Part shown: in pieces, positions 1-5,039 of the stretch
Layout: each line of letters opens with the position of its first letter
Numbering within the stretch: position 1 is the stretch's first letter
Source: an uncultured Oscillibacter sp.
Lineage (GTDB): Bacteria; Bacillota; Clostridia; Oscillospirales; Oscillospiraceae
DNA length: 10,058 nucleotides
Direction: 5' to 3'
Assembly: GCA_900770295.1 (NCBI GenBank)
Contig: CAAGJQ010000042.1
Location: forward strand, 1-10,058
Notes under the pieces: model-generated
The model's input: the letters and a program-made list of their open reading frames with translations, nothing else
Told to the model about the DNA's origin: nothing
The model's database searches: none
Translations under genes and position numbers: made by a program

Positions 1-912
1 GAGTTCGTGGATATCGCGGGCCTGGTGAAGGGCGCCAGCCAGGGCGCGGGCCTGGGCAACAAGTTCCTGGCCAACATCCGGGAGACCGACGCCATCGTCC
101 ACGTGGTCCGCTGCTTTGATGACGAGAACATCATGCACGTGGTGGCCGACGCCGGCACCAACGTGCCCGTGGACCCCCTGGGGGACATCGAGACCATCGA
201 CCTGGAGCTGATCATGGCGGACCTGGAGATGGTGAACCGCCGCATTGAGAAGGCCCAGAAGGCCGCCAAGGGCGACAAGAAGTTCCTCCACGAAGTGGAC
301 GTGTTCAAGGGCCTGGCGGAGCATCTGAACAACGGCAAGTCCGCCCGGACCTACGAGTGCTCGGAGGAGGACATGGCCCTCATCGCCACCAGCGACCTTT
401 TGAGCCTGAAGCCCATCATCTACGCCGCCAACACCGACGAGGACGGATTCACCAACCTGGACGGCAACCAGTACTATCAGCAGGTGAAGAATCTGGCGGA
501 GAAGGAGGGCGCCCAGGTGCTGCCCATCTGCGCCAAGCTGGAGCAGGACATCGCCGAGCTGGAGGGCGAGGAGAAGCAGATGTTCCTGGAGGAGCTGGGC
601 GTGCAGGAGTCCGGTCTGGACCGGCTCATCAAGTGCTCCTACTCCCTGCTGGGCCTGATCTCCTTCCTGACCTACGGCAAGGACGAGTGCCGGGCCTGGA
701 CCATCAGGAAGGGCACCAAGGCCCCCAAGGCCGCCGGCAAGATCCACACCGACATCGAGCGGGGCTTCATCCGGGCGGAAGTGATCGCCTACGACGACAT
801 GATCAAGTGCGGCAGCGTGGCCGCCGCCCGGGAGAAGGGTCTTTTACGCAGCGAGGGCAAGGAGTATGTGGTCCAGGACGGCGACATGATCTACTTCCGG
901 TTCAATGTCTGA
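1..912 (+). CDS. ychF: YchF/OLA1-family ribosome-binding ATPase, 5' end cut by the window
   Basis: This is the C-terminal 303 residues of YchF, a cytoplasmic Obg-related P-loop protein that binds ribosomes and, unlike most of its relatives, prefers ATP. The window opens inside the switch II/Walker B region (DIAGLVKGAS, fragment residues 4-13). The place of the guanine-specificity NKxD motif is taken by NTDE (fragment residues 144-147), which fits the NxxE form typical of YchF and its ATP preference. A helical insertion follows the G domain at about residues 65-105. The last 85 or so residues form the TGS domain (from LISFLTYGKDECRAW to the end), with the family's closing pattern of GDMIYFRFNV. 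The family is usually about 365 residues long, so roughly 60, including the P-loop, lie upstream. The GTG at base 7 is internal and not a start. The stop overlaps the next gene by 8 bp. Confidence 0.96.
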   Translation, partial: EFVDIAGLVKGASQGAGLGNKFLANIRETDAIVHVVRCFDDENIMHVVADAGTNVPVDPLGDIETIDLELIMADLEMVNRRIEKAQKAAKGDKKFLHEVDVFKGLAEHLNNGKSARTYECSEEDMALIATSDLLSLKPIIYAANTDEDGFTNLDGNQYYQQVKNLAEKEGAQVLPICAKLEQDIAELEGEEKQMFLEELGVQESGLDRLIKCSYSLLGLISFLTYGKDECRAWTIRKGTKAPKAAGKIHTDIERGFIRAEVIAYDDMIKCGSVAAAREKGLLRSEGKEYVVQDGDMIYFRFNV

Positions 913-1108
913 TTTGGAGCGTCTGGCGGCCTATGACCGCATGTATGCCGATCTGCTGCGAGAGCGGGACAAGGTGCTTGCCGATATGGACAAACTCCGC
1001 GCTGCGGGAAAAAACAAAGGCGCCACCTACCAGCAGCTGCTGGCCCAGAAGCTGACAGTCCAGAATCTCATCGGCCGGTTTGAAATCTACGGCATCAAAG
1101 AGAACTGA
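905..1108 (+). CDS. Small unknown protein translationally coupled to ychF
   Basis: A 67-residue protein that I do not recognise. It is rich in charged residues and alanine/leucine, with a helical, possibly coiled-coil look over residues 3-35 and a less charged C-terminus (LTVQNLIGRFEIYGIKEN). It has no signal peptide, membrane segment or cysteines. The ATG lies inside the last codons of ychF (8-bp overlap), and I see no good Shine-Dalgarno sequence ahead of it, so it is probably translated by ribosomes that finish ychF and restart. A strong terminator begins 2 bases after its stop, so it is the last gene of the ychF transcript. The frame is open to its end, and the overlap and terminator position support a real gene. 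Its function is unknown; a role linked to YchF would be inference from coupling alone. Confidence 0.75.
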   Translation: MSDLERLAAYDRMYADLLRERDKVLADMDKLRAAGKNKGATYQQLLAQKLTVQNLIGRFEIYGIKEN

Positions 1109-1110
1109 CG

Positions 1111-1147
1111 AAATATCCCATCGGATTTCCGGTGGGATATTTTTTTA
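1111..1147 (+). terminator. Rho-independent terminator of the ychF operon
   Basis: The arms AAATATCCCATCGGA and TCCGGTGGGATATTT pair over 15 positions with one T-G wobble and almost no loop, and the 3' arm runs into an uninterrupted T tract. It separates the ychF operon from the sigma-factor operon. Confidence 0.93.
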
Positions 1148-1152
1148 AGGCA

Positions 1153-1182
1153 GGAAACATTTTTCACCCAACAGGCGTGTTA
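1153..1182 (+). promoter_or_regulatory. Candidate ECF-sigma promoter ahead of the sigma-factor gene
   Basis: GGAAAC (1153-1158) followed by a T run, a 17-bp spacer and CGTGTTA (1176-1182) resembles the GGAAC / CGTC layout of ECF-type promoters. No normal sigma-A promoter is evident between the preceding terminator and the gene. The likeliest reading is that the sigma factor activates its own operon. The assignment rests on motif resemblance only. Confidence 0.6.
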
Positions 1183-1223
1183 GGAGTAGAAAGCGCTTTT
1201 CAAACCACGAAAGGAGGCATTGC

Positions 1224-1775
1224 ATGAGTGACCACTTCCTGCGCAATGCCATGGAGGCCCACGGCGACACGGTGTACCGCCTGGCCCTGTGCCGGACCCA
1301 GAACGCGGCGGACGCCGAGGACGTCTACCAGGACGTGTTTCTCCGCCTGCTGGGCCAGGAGGACCGGGACTGGGACGGGGAGCACCTGAAGGCCTGGCTG
1401 ATCCGGGCCACCCTGAACCGCTGCGCGGACCTGCACCGGTTCCACCTGCGGCGGCCGGTGCTGTCCCTGGAGGACATTCCGGAGCTGGCGCGGTCCGATG
1501 ACGACAGCGCGGCGGACAGAGCCTGTCAGGCGGAGCTCTGGGAGGCGGTGGGCCGCCTGCCGGCGGCTCTGCGGACGGCGGTACACCTCTACTACGCGGA
1601 GGGCTACTCCACGGAGGAGATCGCGGCCATGACGGACTGTCCCCCGGCCACGGTCCGCACCCGGCTCCGCCGGGCCAGAATGAAACTGAAAGACCTGTTG
1701 GGAGGTTTTGACAATGAGCGAGAACAACTATCAGAAGCTGATGAACGATATCCACACCCCCGCCGGGCTGAATGA
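1224..1775 (+). CDS. ECF-type RNA polymerase sigma factor
   Basis: A 183-residue sigma-70 family protein of the extracytoplasmic-function type, which would direct RNA polymerase to a small stress or envelope regulon. Region 2 covers about residues 5-72, with the characteristic NAADAEDVYQDVFLRLL segment (27-43) and the RNA polymerase and -10 contacts around KAWLIRATLNRCADLHR. Region 4 covers about 104-160, with the helix-turn-helix GYSTEEIAAMTDCPPATVRT. A linker of about 30 residues joins them, as usual for ECF factors, and there is no region 1 or 3. The ATG has a strong AAAGGAGG site 7 bases upstream. The last 20 residues, after region 4, are encoded in a 62-bp overlap with the next gene and look like an unstructured tail. 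The partner gene downstream has the anatomy of a membrane anti-sigma factor, and an ECF-like promoter upstream suggests self-regulation. Confidence 0.93.
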   Translation: MSDHFLRNAMEAHGDTVYRLALCRTQNAADAEDVYQDVFLRLLGQEDRDWDGEHLKAWLIRATLNRCADLHRFHLRRPVLSLEDIPELARSDDDSAADRACQAELWEAVGRLPAALRTAVHLYYAEGYSTEEIAAMTDCPPATVRTRLRRARMKLKDLLGGFDNEREQLSEADERYPHPRRAE

Positions 1776-3093
1776 CCGGGTGCTGCGGGCGGCCCGCCGC
1801 CAGACGGCGGAGCGGCAGACCGGCCCCAAACACCTGGCGAAGCGGAGGAGCCATCCCGTGTTCCGGACGGCGGTGTGCGCCGCCTGCGCCCTGGCGCTGG
1901 TGCTGGGCACGGTCCATCTGCGGCCCGCCGCCGACACCGGGGAGCAGCCGGGGACCACGCCGGTAATGACGCTGGACTACTCCTTCGGCCTGACGGCCTA
2001 TGCAGCGGAAACCGGGGAGAGCATCCGGCCCAACGCCAACGGCGGGCTGGCCTTTGACTCCGGCTCCGGCGTGGCAAGTGAGGAAACCGGCCACTATACC
2101 GGATGCCTGTTCCAGGTGACGGGAGAGGGGATCGAGACGGTCTCCCTCTCCGTGGACCGGGGCGGCCTGTACCGCAGCGAGACCCGGACGGGCCTGACGA
2201 CGGAAGAGGTGCGGAAACTCTGGCAGGCGGAGGAGGCGGGCGGCCCTGTCTGCAGCGTCTACGGCGAGGACGAGAACGGCCCCATGAACGCCGAAGTGAT
2301 GACCGCGCTGGGCGCCAGCGTTACGGAGGACTTTGACCCGGCGGCGCGCTACGGCTTCTGGGTGCCGGAGTATCACGAGGACCCGGACCTGGACTTGCGG
2401 GAACAGTCCTGGTCCAGCATCGACACCTTTGACGGCGCCCGGCTGACCGTGACCGTCACCTTTGCGGACGGCGGGGAGCAGAGCAAGACCTACACGCTCT
2501 CCACTGGCCGCCTGCGGGCGGAATACGGCGAGGACGGAACGCTGACCCTGCTGCCCCAGCTGGCGGGAGACGAGGAACCCTTCGTTTACGGTATCTACGC
2601 CGCCAGCGAGGCCGACAGCCGTTGGCTCCAGTGGCCTGTCCAGGACAGCCGGACCGTCAGCCTCAGCATGCCCTTCGGCGCGCGGCAGCTGCCGGGCTTT
2701 GGCGGTAAGGAGAATCCCGGGGAGCCGCTGACGGACGAGAAACTGGAGGCCCGGACCGCGTTTCACAGCGGCATCGACATCCCCACCGAACAGGGCTCCG
2801 TCATCCTGGCGGCGGCGGACGGCACCGTCACCGAGGTGGGCTATGACCGGGAGCGGGGCAACTACCTGGTGCTGGACCACGGCGACGGCCTGACCACCCT
2901 GTACGCCCAGTGCCGGAACGTGGACGTACAGGAGGGCGATACCGTGAAGGCGGGGGAGATGATCGCCGCCGTGGGCTCCACCGGCATGTCCACCGGCCCC
3001 CACCTCCACTTTGAGGTCCGCCAGGACGGCGAGGCCCAGAACCCGATGGCCTACTTCGACAGCGATATCCGGGACACGCTGAAAGCGGAATAA
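1714..3093 (+). CDS. Membrane-anchored M23 (LytM) domain protein with anti-sigma-like N-terminus
   Basis: A 459-residue protein. Residues 1-49 are cytoplasmic, helical and basic near the membrane, the position and size of a short anti-sigma domain. One membrane helix lies at about 50-68. An outer region of about 240 residues, rich in acidic residues and beta-prone, matches nothing I recognise. A C-terminal M23/LytM domain covers about 317-448. Its zinc ligands are present: H351 and D355 in HSGIDIP, and H432 in GPHLHFE, with the catalytic H430 beside it. The second catalytic histidine, normally in a YAH motif, is Q399 (LYAQC), so peptidoglycan cleavage may be weak or lost. ATG 1714 is chosen over the in-frame TTG at 1708 because GGGAGG lies 8 bases upstream of it. 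It overlaps the sigma gene by 62 bp. A role holding the sigma factor at the membrane and sensing the wall is inferred. Confidence 0.88.
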   Translation: MSENNYQKLMNDIHTPAGLNDRVLRAARRQTAERQTGPKHLAKRRSHPVFRTAVCAACALALVLGTVHLRPAADTGEQPGTTPVMTLDYSFGLTAYAAETGESIRPNANGGLAFDSGSGVASEETGHYTGCLFQVTGEGIETVSLSVDRGGLYRSETRTGLTTEEVRKLWQAEEAGGPVCSVYGEDENGPMNAEVMTALGASVTEDFDPAARYGFWVPEYHEDPDLDLREQSWSSIDTFDGARLTVTVTFADGGEQSKTYTLSTGRLRAEYGEDGTLTLLPQLAGDEEPFVYGIYAASEADSRWLQWPVQDSRTVSLSMPFGARQLPGFGGKENPGEPLTDEKLEARTAFHSGIDIPTEQGSVILAAADGTVTEVGYDRERGNYLVLDHGDGLTTLYAQCRNVDVQEGDTVKAGEMIAAVGSTGMSTGPHLHFEVRQDGEAQNPMAYFDSDIRDTLKAE

Positions 3094-3098
3094 GCGTT

Positions 3099-3128
3099 GA
3101 GAGACCGCTCCTACGGGAGCGGTCTCTC
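3099..3128. terminator. Hairpin with UACG tetraloop between convergent genes
   Basis: GAGAGACCGCTCC (3099-3111) pairs perfectly over 13 bp with GGAGCGGTCTCTC (3116-3128) around a TACG loop; a C(UACG)G tetraloop is exceptionally stable in RNA. It lies just after the M23-domain gene and touches the stop codon of the minus-strand gene, so it can serve both. T tracts are poor on both sides (ATTTGCC on plus, AACGCTTATT on minus), so termination may be incomplete or the hairpin may mainly protect 3' ends. Confidence 0.75.
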
Positions 3129-3330
3129 ATTTGCCGTGTTTGGCGTATTCCTGAGCCGTTTTTACGTACAGTCCGGCGGAATCCCCTTCGTCGTCCGCCG
3201 TCAGCCCGCCGGAAAACAGCTGGATGTTCAGCTTTGCGCGCGCACGCGCCTTTTGCAGGATCTGGATGGCGTTCTCCAGAGCTTCATCCAGGAGCTCATA
3301 GTTTTTCTTGTAATCGGGTTCGTTGGACAT
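3127..3330 (-). CDS. Small unknown cytoplasmic protein
   Basis: A 67-residue protein that I do not recognise. The N-terminal half (about residues 8-40) is predicted helical and begins with NEPDYKKNYELLDEALENA; a short acidic turn (LTADDEGDSAG) and a final helix follow. There is no signal peptide, membrane segment or cysteine. The ATG at 3330 is preferred over the GTG three codons upstream because a near-perfect GGGGAGGTGAT Shine-Dalgarno sits 8 bases before the ATG and overlaps the GTG. A good promoter (TTGAAA, 17 bp, TATACT) lies directly upstream, though it implies a very short leader beginning at the ribosome site. The gene diverges from a Cro/CI-type regulator, with a palindrome between them, so it may be that regulator's target. 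Its function is unknown. Confidence 0.75.
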   Translation of the reverse strand: MSNEPDYKKNYELLDEALENAIQILQKARARAKLNIQLFSGGLTADDEGDSAGLYVKTAQEYAKHGK

Positions 3331-3349
3331 TTCTATCACCTCCCCTTAC

Positions 3350-3378
3350 AGTATAGGTCCATATCACCCTATTTTCAA
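3350..3378 (-). promoter_or_regulatory. Sigma-A promoter of the small minus-strand gene
   Basis: On the minus strand, TTGAAA (3378-3373), a 17-bp spacer and TATACT (3355-3350) form a near-consensus promoter. The predicted start of transcription, near 3343, falls inside the Shine-Dalgarno sequence, giving a leader of about a dozen bases. Confidence 0.72.
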
Positions 3379-3382
3379 TAGG
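3368..3382. promoter_or_regulatory. Palindrome CCTATT-TTC-AATAGG, candidate operator
   Basis: A perfect 6-bp inverted repeat with a 3-bp centre overlaps the -35 box of the minus-strand promoter and lies 9 bp upstream of CATAAT (3392-3397), a possible -10 box for the divergent regulator. Its second half begins a copy of ATAGGTC (3378-3384) that repeats one at 3353-3359. The size and place fit a binding site for the adjacent Cro/CI-type protein; that link is inferred. Confidence 0.55.
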
Positions 3383-3414
3383 TCAATGGGGCATAATTTT
3401 GGTGGGTGATGGAT

Positions 3415-3633
3415 ATGACGCCAATGAAAGTGCTGCGAAAAGCCAGGGGCTATTCGCAGGTGAAGATGCAGATGCTGACAGGCATCGACCAGAGCGACTA
3501 CTCCAAAATTGAGAGCGGTAAGCGGAACATGACCTTTGAGCAGTGCAGGCGTATCGCGCTGGCGCTGGAGACCAGCATGGATTATCTGGCTGGCCTGACG
3601 GATGAACAGACCCCTTACCCGCCCAAAAAATAA
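3415..3633 (+). CDS. XRE (Cro/CI) family helix-turn-helix regulator
   Basis: A 72-residue single-domain DNA-binding protein. The HTH_3 fold fills residues 3-62: helix 1 MKVLRKARGYSQ, then the helix-turn-helix VKMQMLTGIDQSDYSKIESG with the typical S-x-I-E-S-G signature after the recognition helix, then EQCRRIALALETSMDYLAGLTDE closing the domain. There is no sensor or multimerisation domain, so it probably acts as a dimer on a short palindrome. ATG 3415 is preferred over GTG 3406 and ATG 3409 because the GGTGGGTGAT run, resembling a Shine-Dalgarno, then lies at the right distance; the choice is uncertain by a few codons. It is divergent from a small unknown gene with a palindrome between them, which suggests control of that gene and of itself. 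It could be an antitoxin-type repressor, but no toxin is recognisable. Confidence 0.88.
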   Translation: MTPMKVLRKARGYSQVKMQMLTGIDQSDYSKIESGKRNMTFEQCRRIALALETSMDYLAGLTDEQTPYPPKK

Positions 3634-3674
3634 GGACCGCCGCAGAGCATTCTGTGACGGTCCTTTTATTTTTA
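3632..3674 (+). terminator. Rho-independent terminator of the XRE regulator gene
   Basis: AAGGACCG (3632-3639) pairs with CGGTCCTT (3658-3665), and an inner stem CGCAGA/TCTGTG closes a GCAT loop with one C-A mismatch between the stems. TTTTATTTTT follows. The stem begins inside the stop codon of the gene. Confidence 0.9.
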
Positions 3675-3693
3675 TCAAATATAAAAATCAATA

Positions 3694-3722
3694 TTGACTT
3701 TAATTTTATTTAGGTTTATATT
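3694..3722 (+). promoter_or_regulatory. Strong sigma-A promoter of the DUF2089 operon
   Basis: TTGACT (3694-3699), an exact 17-bp spacer and TATATT (3717-3722) lie in the most AT-rich stretch of the window (about 3666-3730). Transcription should start near 3729, giving a leader of roughly 18 bases before ATG 3747. Confidence 0.85.
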
Positions 3723-3746
3723 AATTTTATGAAAGGGGTGGGCGAT

Positions 3747-4040
3747 ATGACGGCAGTCCCGGTGTGGATGGCGGAGCTGGAGGACGAGGACCTGGCGTTC
3801 ATCAAAAAGTTCATCCTCGCGTCCGGCTCGCTGAAGGAGGTGGCGTCGGTGTACGGCGTCAGCTACCCCACGGTGCGCCTGCGGCTGGACCGGCTCATTC
3901 AGAAAATACAGCTGACGGAGACGGCGGAGGCGGACCCCTACGTGTCCCTGGTCAAGCGGCTGGCAGTGGACGACAAGCTGGACTTCGACACGGCGAAGAT
4001 ACTGATCACCGCATACCGAAAGACGAAGGAGGCGGAGTGA
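3747..4040 (+). CDS. Short DUF2089-family DNA-binding protein
   Basis: A 97-residue protein of the DUF2089 family, putative regulators with a helix-turn-helix. The family core is clear: VPVWMAELEDEDLAFIKKF (about residues 4-22), then ASGSLKEVASVYGVSYPTVR (25-44), where the helix-turn-helix sits, and LRLDRLIQKI. The C-terminal 40 residues, helical and charged, are also usual. Many members carry an N-terminal zinc ribbon with paired cysteines; this one has no cysteine at all and starts directly at the core. ATG 3747 is preferred over ATG 3729 because GAAAGGGGTG lies 7 bases upstream, while 3729 coincides with the predicted transcription start. It lies one base from the next gene, a membrane protein, so they form an operon. 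DUF2089 genes often sit beside membrane or envelope-stress genes, so a regulator-membrane protein pair is plausible. Confidence 0.88.
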   Translation: MTAVPVWMAELEDEDLAFIKKFILASGSLKEVASVYGVSYPTVRLRLDRLIQKIQLTETAEADPYVSLVKRLAVDDKLDFDTAKILITAYRKTKEAE

Positions 4041-4041
4041 T

Positions 4042-4353
4042 ATGGCAATGGGATTCCGAACGATCATCTTCCTGCTGGCGCTGCTGGTGGGCGTACCGCT
4101 TTTGCAGATATTCCTCTCCAGGCGGGAGAGCAAGTGGCCGGGGCTGATTCTGCCGCTGCTGACGTTTTTGTACTCGCTGGTGATGGCCCTCAGCGCCGCG
4201 GCCTACAACGGCGGCATCCCCTGGGGCCCCATTCTGGCGTCCCTGCTTCTGGGCAACATCCCCACGGTGATCCTGCTGGCCATTTACGCCGCCTGCCGGG
4301 AGAAGTTCCGCAAGCGCAGCGAGCTGGACAAAATGCAGATCAAGGACCTGTAA
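4042..4353 (+). CDS. Three-helix integral membrane protein of unknown function
   Basis: A 103-residue membrane protein with three predicted helices at about residues 6-25, 33-54 and 62-85. Short loops join them: SRRESKW after helix 1 and AYNGGIPWGP between helices 2 and 3. The C-terminal tail is basic and charged (CREKFRKRSELDKMQIKDL). Under the positive-inside rule the first loop and the tail are cytoplasmic. I recognise no catalytic or transport motif. The ATG follows the DUF2089 stop after a single base, and its ribosome site GAAGGAGG lies inside the end of that gene, so the two are translationally coupled. A two-way terminator follows at once. It may be the target or signal partner of the upstream regulator; that is inferred from layout only. 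Confidence 0.82.
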   Translation: MAMGFRTIIFLLALLVGVPLLQIFLSRRESKWPGLILPLLTFLYSLVMALSAAAYNGGIPWGPILASLLLGNIPTVILLAIYAACREKFRKRSELDKMQIKDL

Positions 4354-4390
4354 AAAACAGCCTTCCCGAATTGGGAAGGCTGTCTTTGCG
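4354..4390. terminator. Bidirectional rho-independent terminator
   Basis: ACAGCCTTCCC (4357-4367) pairs perfectly with GGGAAGGCTGT (4373-4383) around GAATT. On the minus strand the hairpin is followed by TTTTTT, ideal for the TRIC-like gene that ends at 4391; on the plus strand it is followed by CTTT, a weaker tract for the membrane-protein gene. Confidence 0.92.
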
Positions 4391-5029
4391 TCAATCATGG
4401 GCCCGGGGCAGGTTCCACCGGAAATGGGCGGACAGGGCCCGGATCAGAATGACGATGCCGGCGCCCAGCAGCATGGAGAGCATCTCTCCCGCGTGGTGCC
4501 ACAGCAGTCCGCACACCAGCGCTCCCGCCAGCGACGCGCTGGCGTAGACGTGCTTGACGAAGATATACGGCGTGTCCCCGGCCATCATGTCCCGCAGAAC
4601 GCCGCCGCCCACGCCGGTGATGACGCCCACGAACACCAGCAGGAACACCGTGGCCTGGGGCACATGGGCGTAGGCCGTGCGGACGCCCACCACGGTGAAG
4701 ATGCCGAGCCCCGCCGTGTCCATCAGAAACAGGCACAGGTCGAACAGTGCCTGGTCCCACATCAGGACCCGCCGCACCTGGGGGAGGAACATCACCAGCG
4801 AGGTCAGCACCGCCACCGTGGCGTAGATAGGGTCCTGAAAGGTGGCGGGCGGCGTGTTGCCCAGGATCAGGTCCCGGATGACGCCGCCGCCCACGGCGGT
4901 GGTCAGGCCCAGGATGCAGACGCCGAAGATGTCCATGTTTTTCCGCAGGGCGGTCATGGCGCCGGAGGCGGCAAAGGCCATGGTGCCGATGAGCTCCAGG
5001 ATCAGAATGAAGATATCCAGCGTATCCAT
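4391..5029 (-). CDS. TRIC/UPF0126 family membrane protein (YicG-like)
   Basis: A 212-residue integral membrane protein made of two homologous halves, plus a final helix. Each half carries the family signature: GGGVIRDLILGNTPP (about 47-61) and GGGVLRDMMAGDTPYIF (about 141-157), spaced 94 residues apart. Seven membrane helices are expected. Prokaryotic members of this family have been shown to be TRIC-type cation channels; older annotation calls them UPF0126 or a glycine transporter, so the substrate here is open, with a potassium-permeable channel most likely. Its ATG lies 10 bases after the LysR-type gene, and the stop codon of that gene overlaps the TGAGG ribosome site used here, so the two are translationally coupled and probably share the promoter upstream of the regulator. 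The length is usual for the family, and nothing looks broken. Confidence 0.9.
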   Translation of the reverse strand: MDTLDIFILILELIGTMAFAASGAMTALRKNMDIFGVCILGLTTAVGGGVIRDLILGNTPPATFQDPIYATVAVLTSLVMFLPQVRRVLMWDQALFDLCLFLMDTAGLGIFTVVGVRTAYAHVPQATVFLLVFVGVITGVGGGVLRDMMAGDTPYIFVKHVYASASLAGALVCGLLWHHAGEMLSMLLGAGIVILIRALSAHFRWNLPRAHD

Positions 5030-5039
5030 GGCGGGCGCC

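Noticed and set aside
1708..1713. TTG at 1708 as start of the M23-domain gene
   Set aside because: It lies within 3 bases of the GGGAGG site, too close; ATG 1714 has normal spacing.
1180..3009. 609-codon open frame on the minus strand opposite the sigma/M23 genes
   Set aside because: It lies antisense to two well-supported genes, has proline/arginine/glycine-rich low-complexity composition typical of the shadow of GC-rich codons, no ribosome site and no recognisable domain.
3127..3633. Toxin-antitoxin pair reading of the small gene and XRE regulator
   Set aside because: The genes are divergent, not in one operon, and the small protein shows no toxin fold or motif, so the label is not supported.
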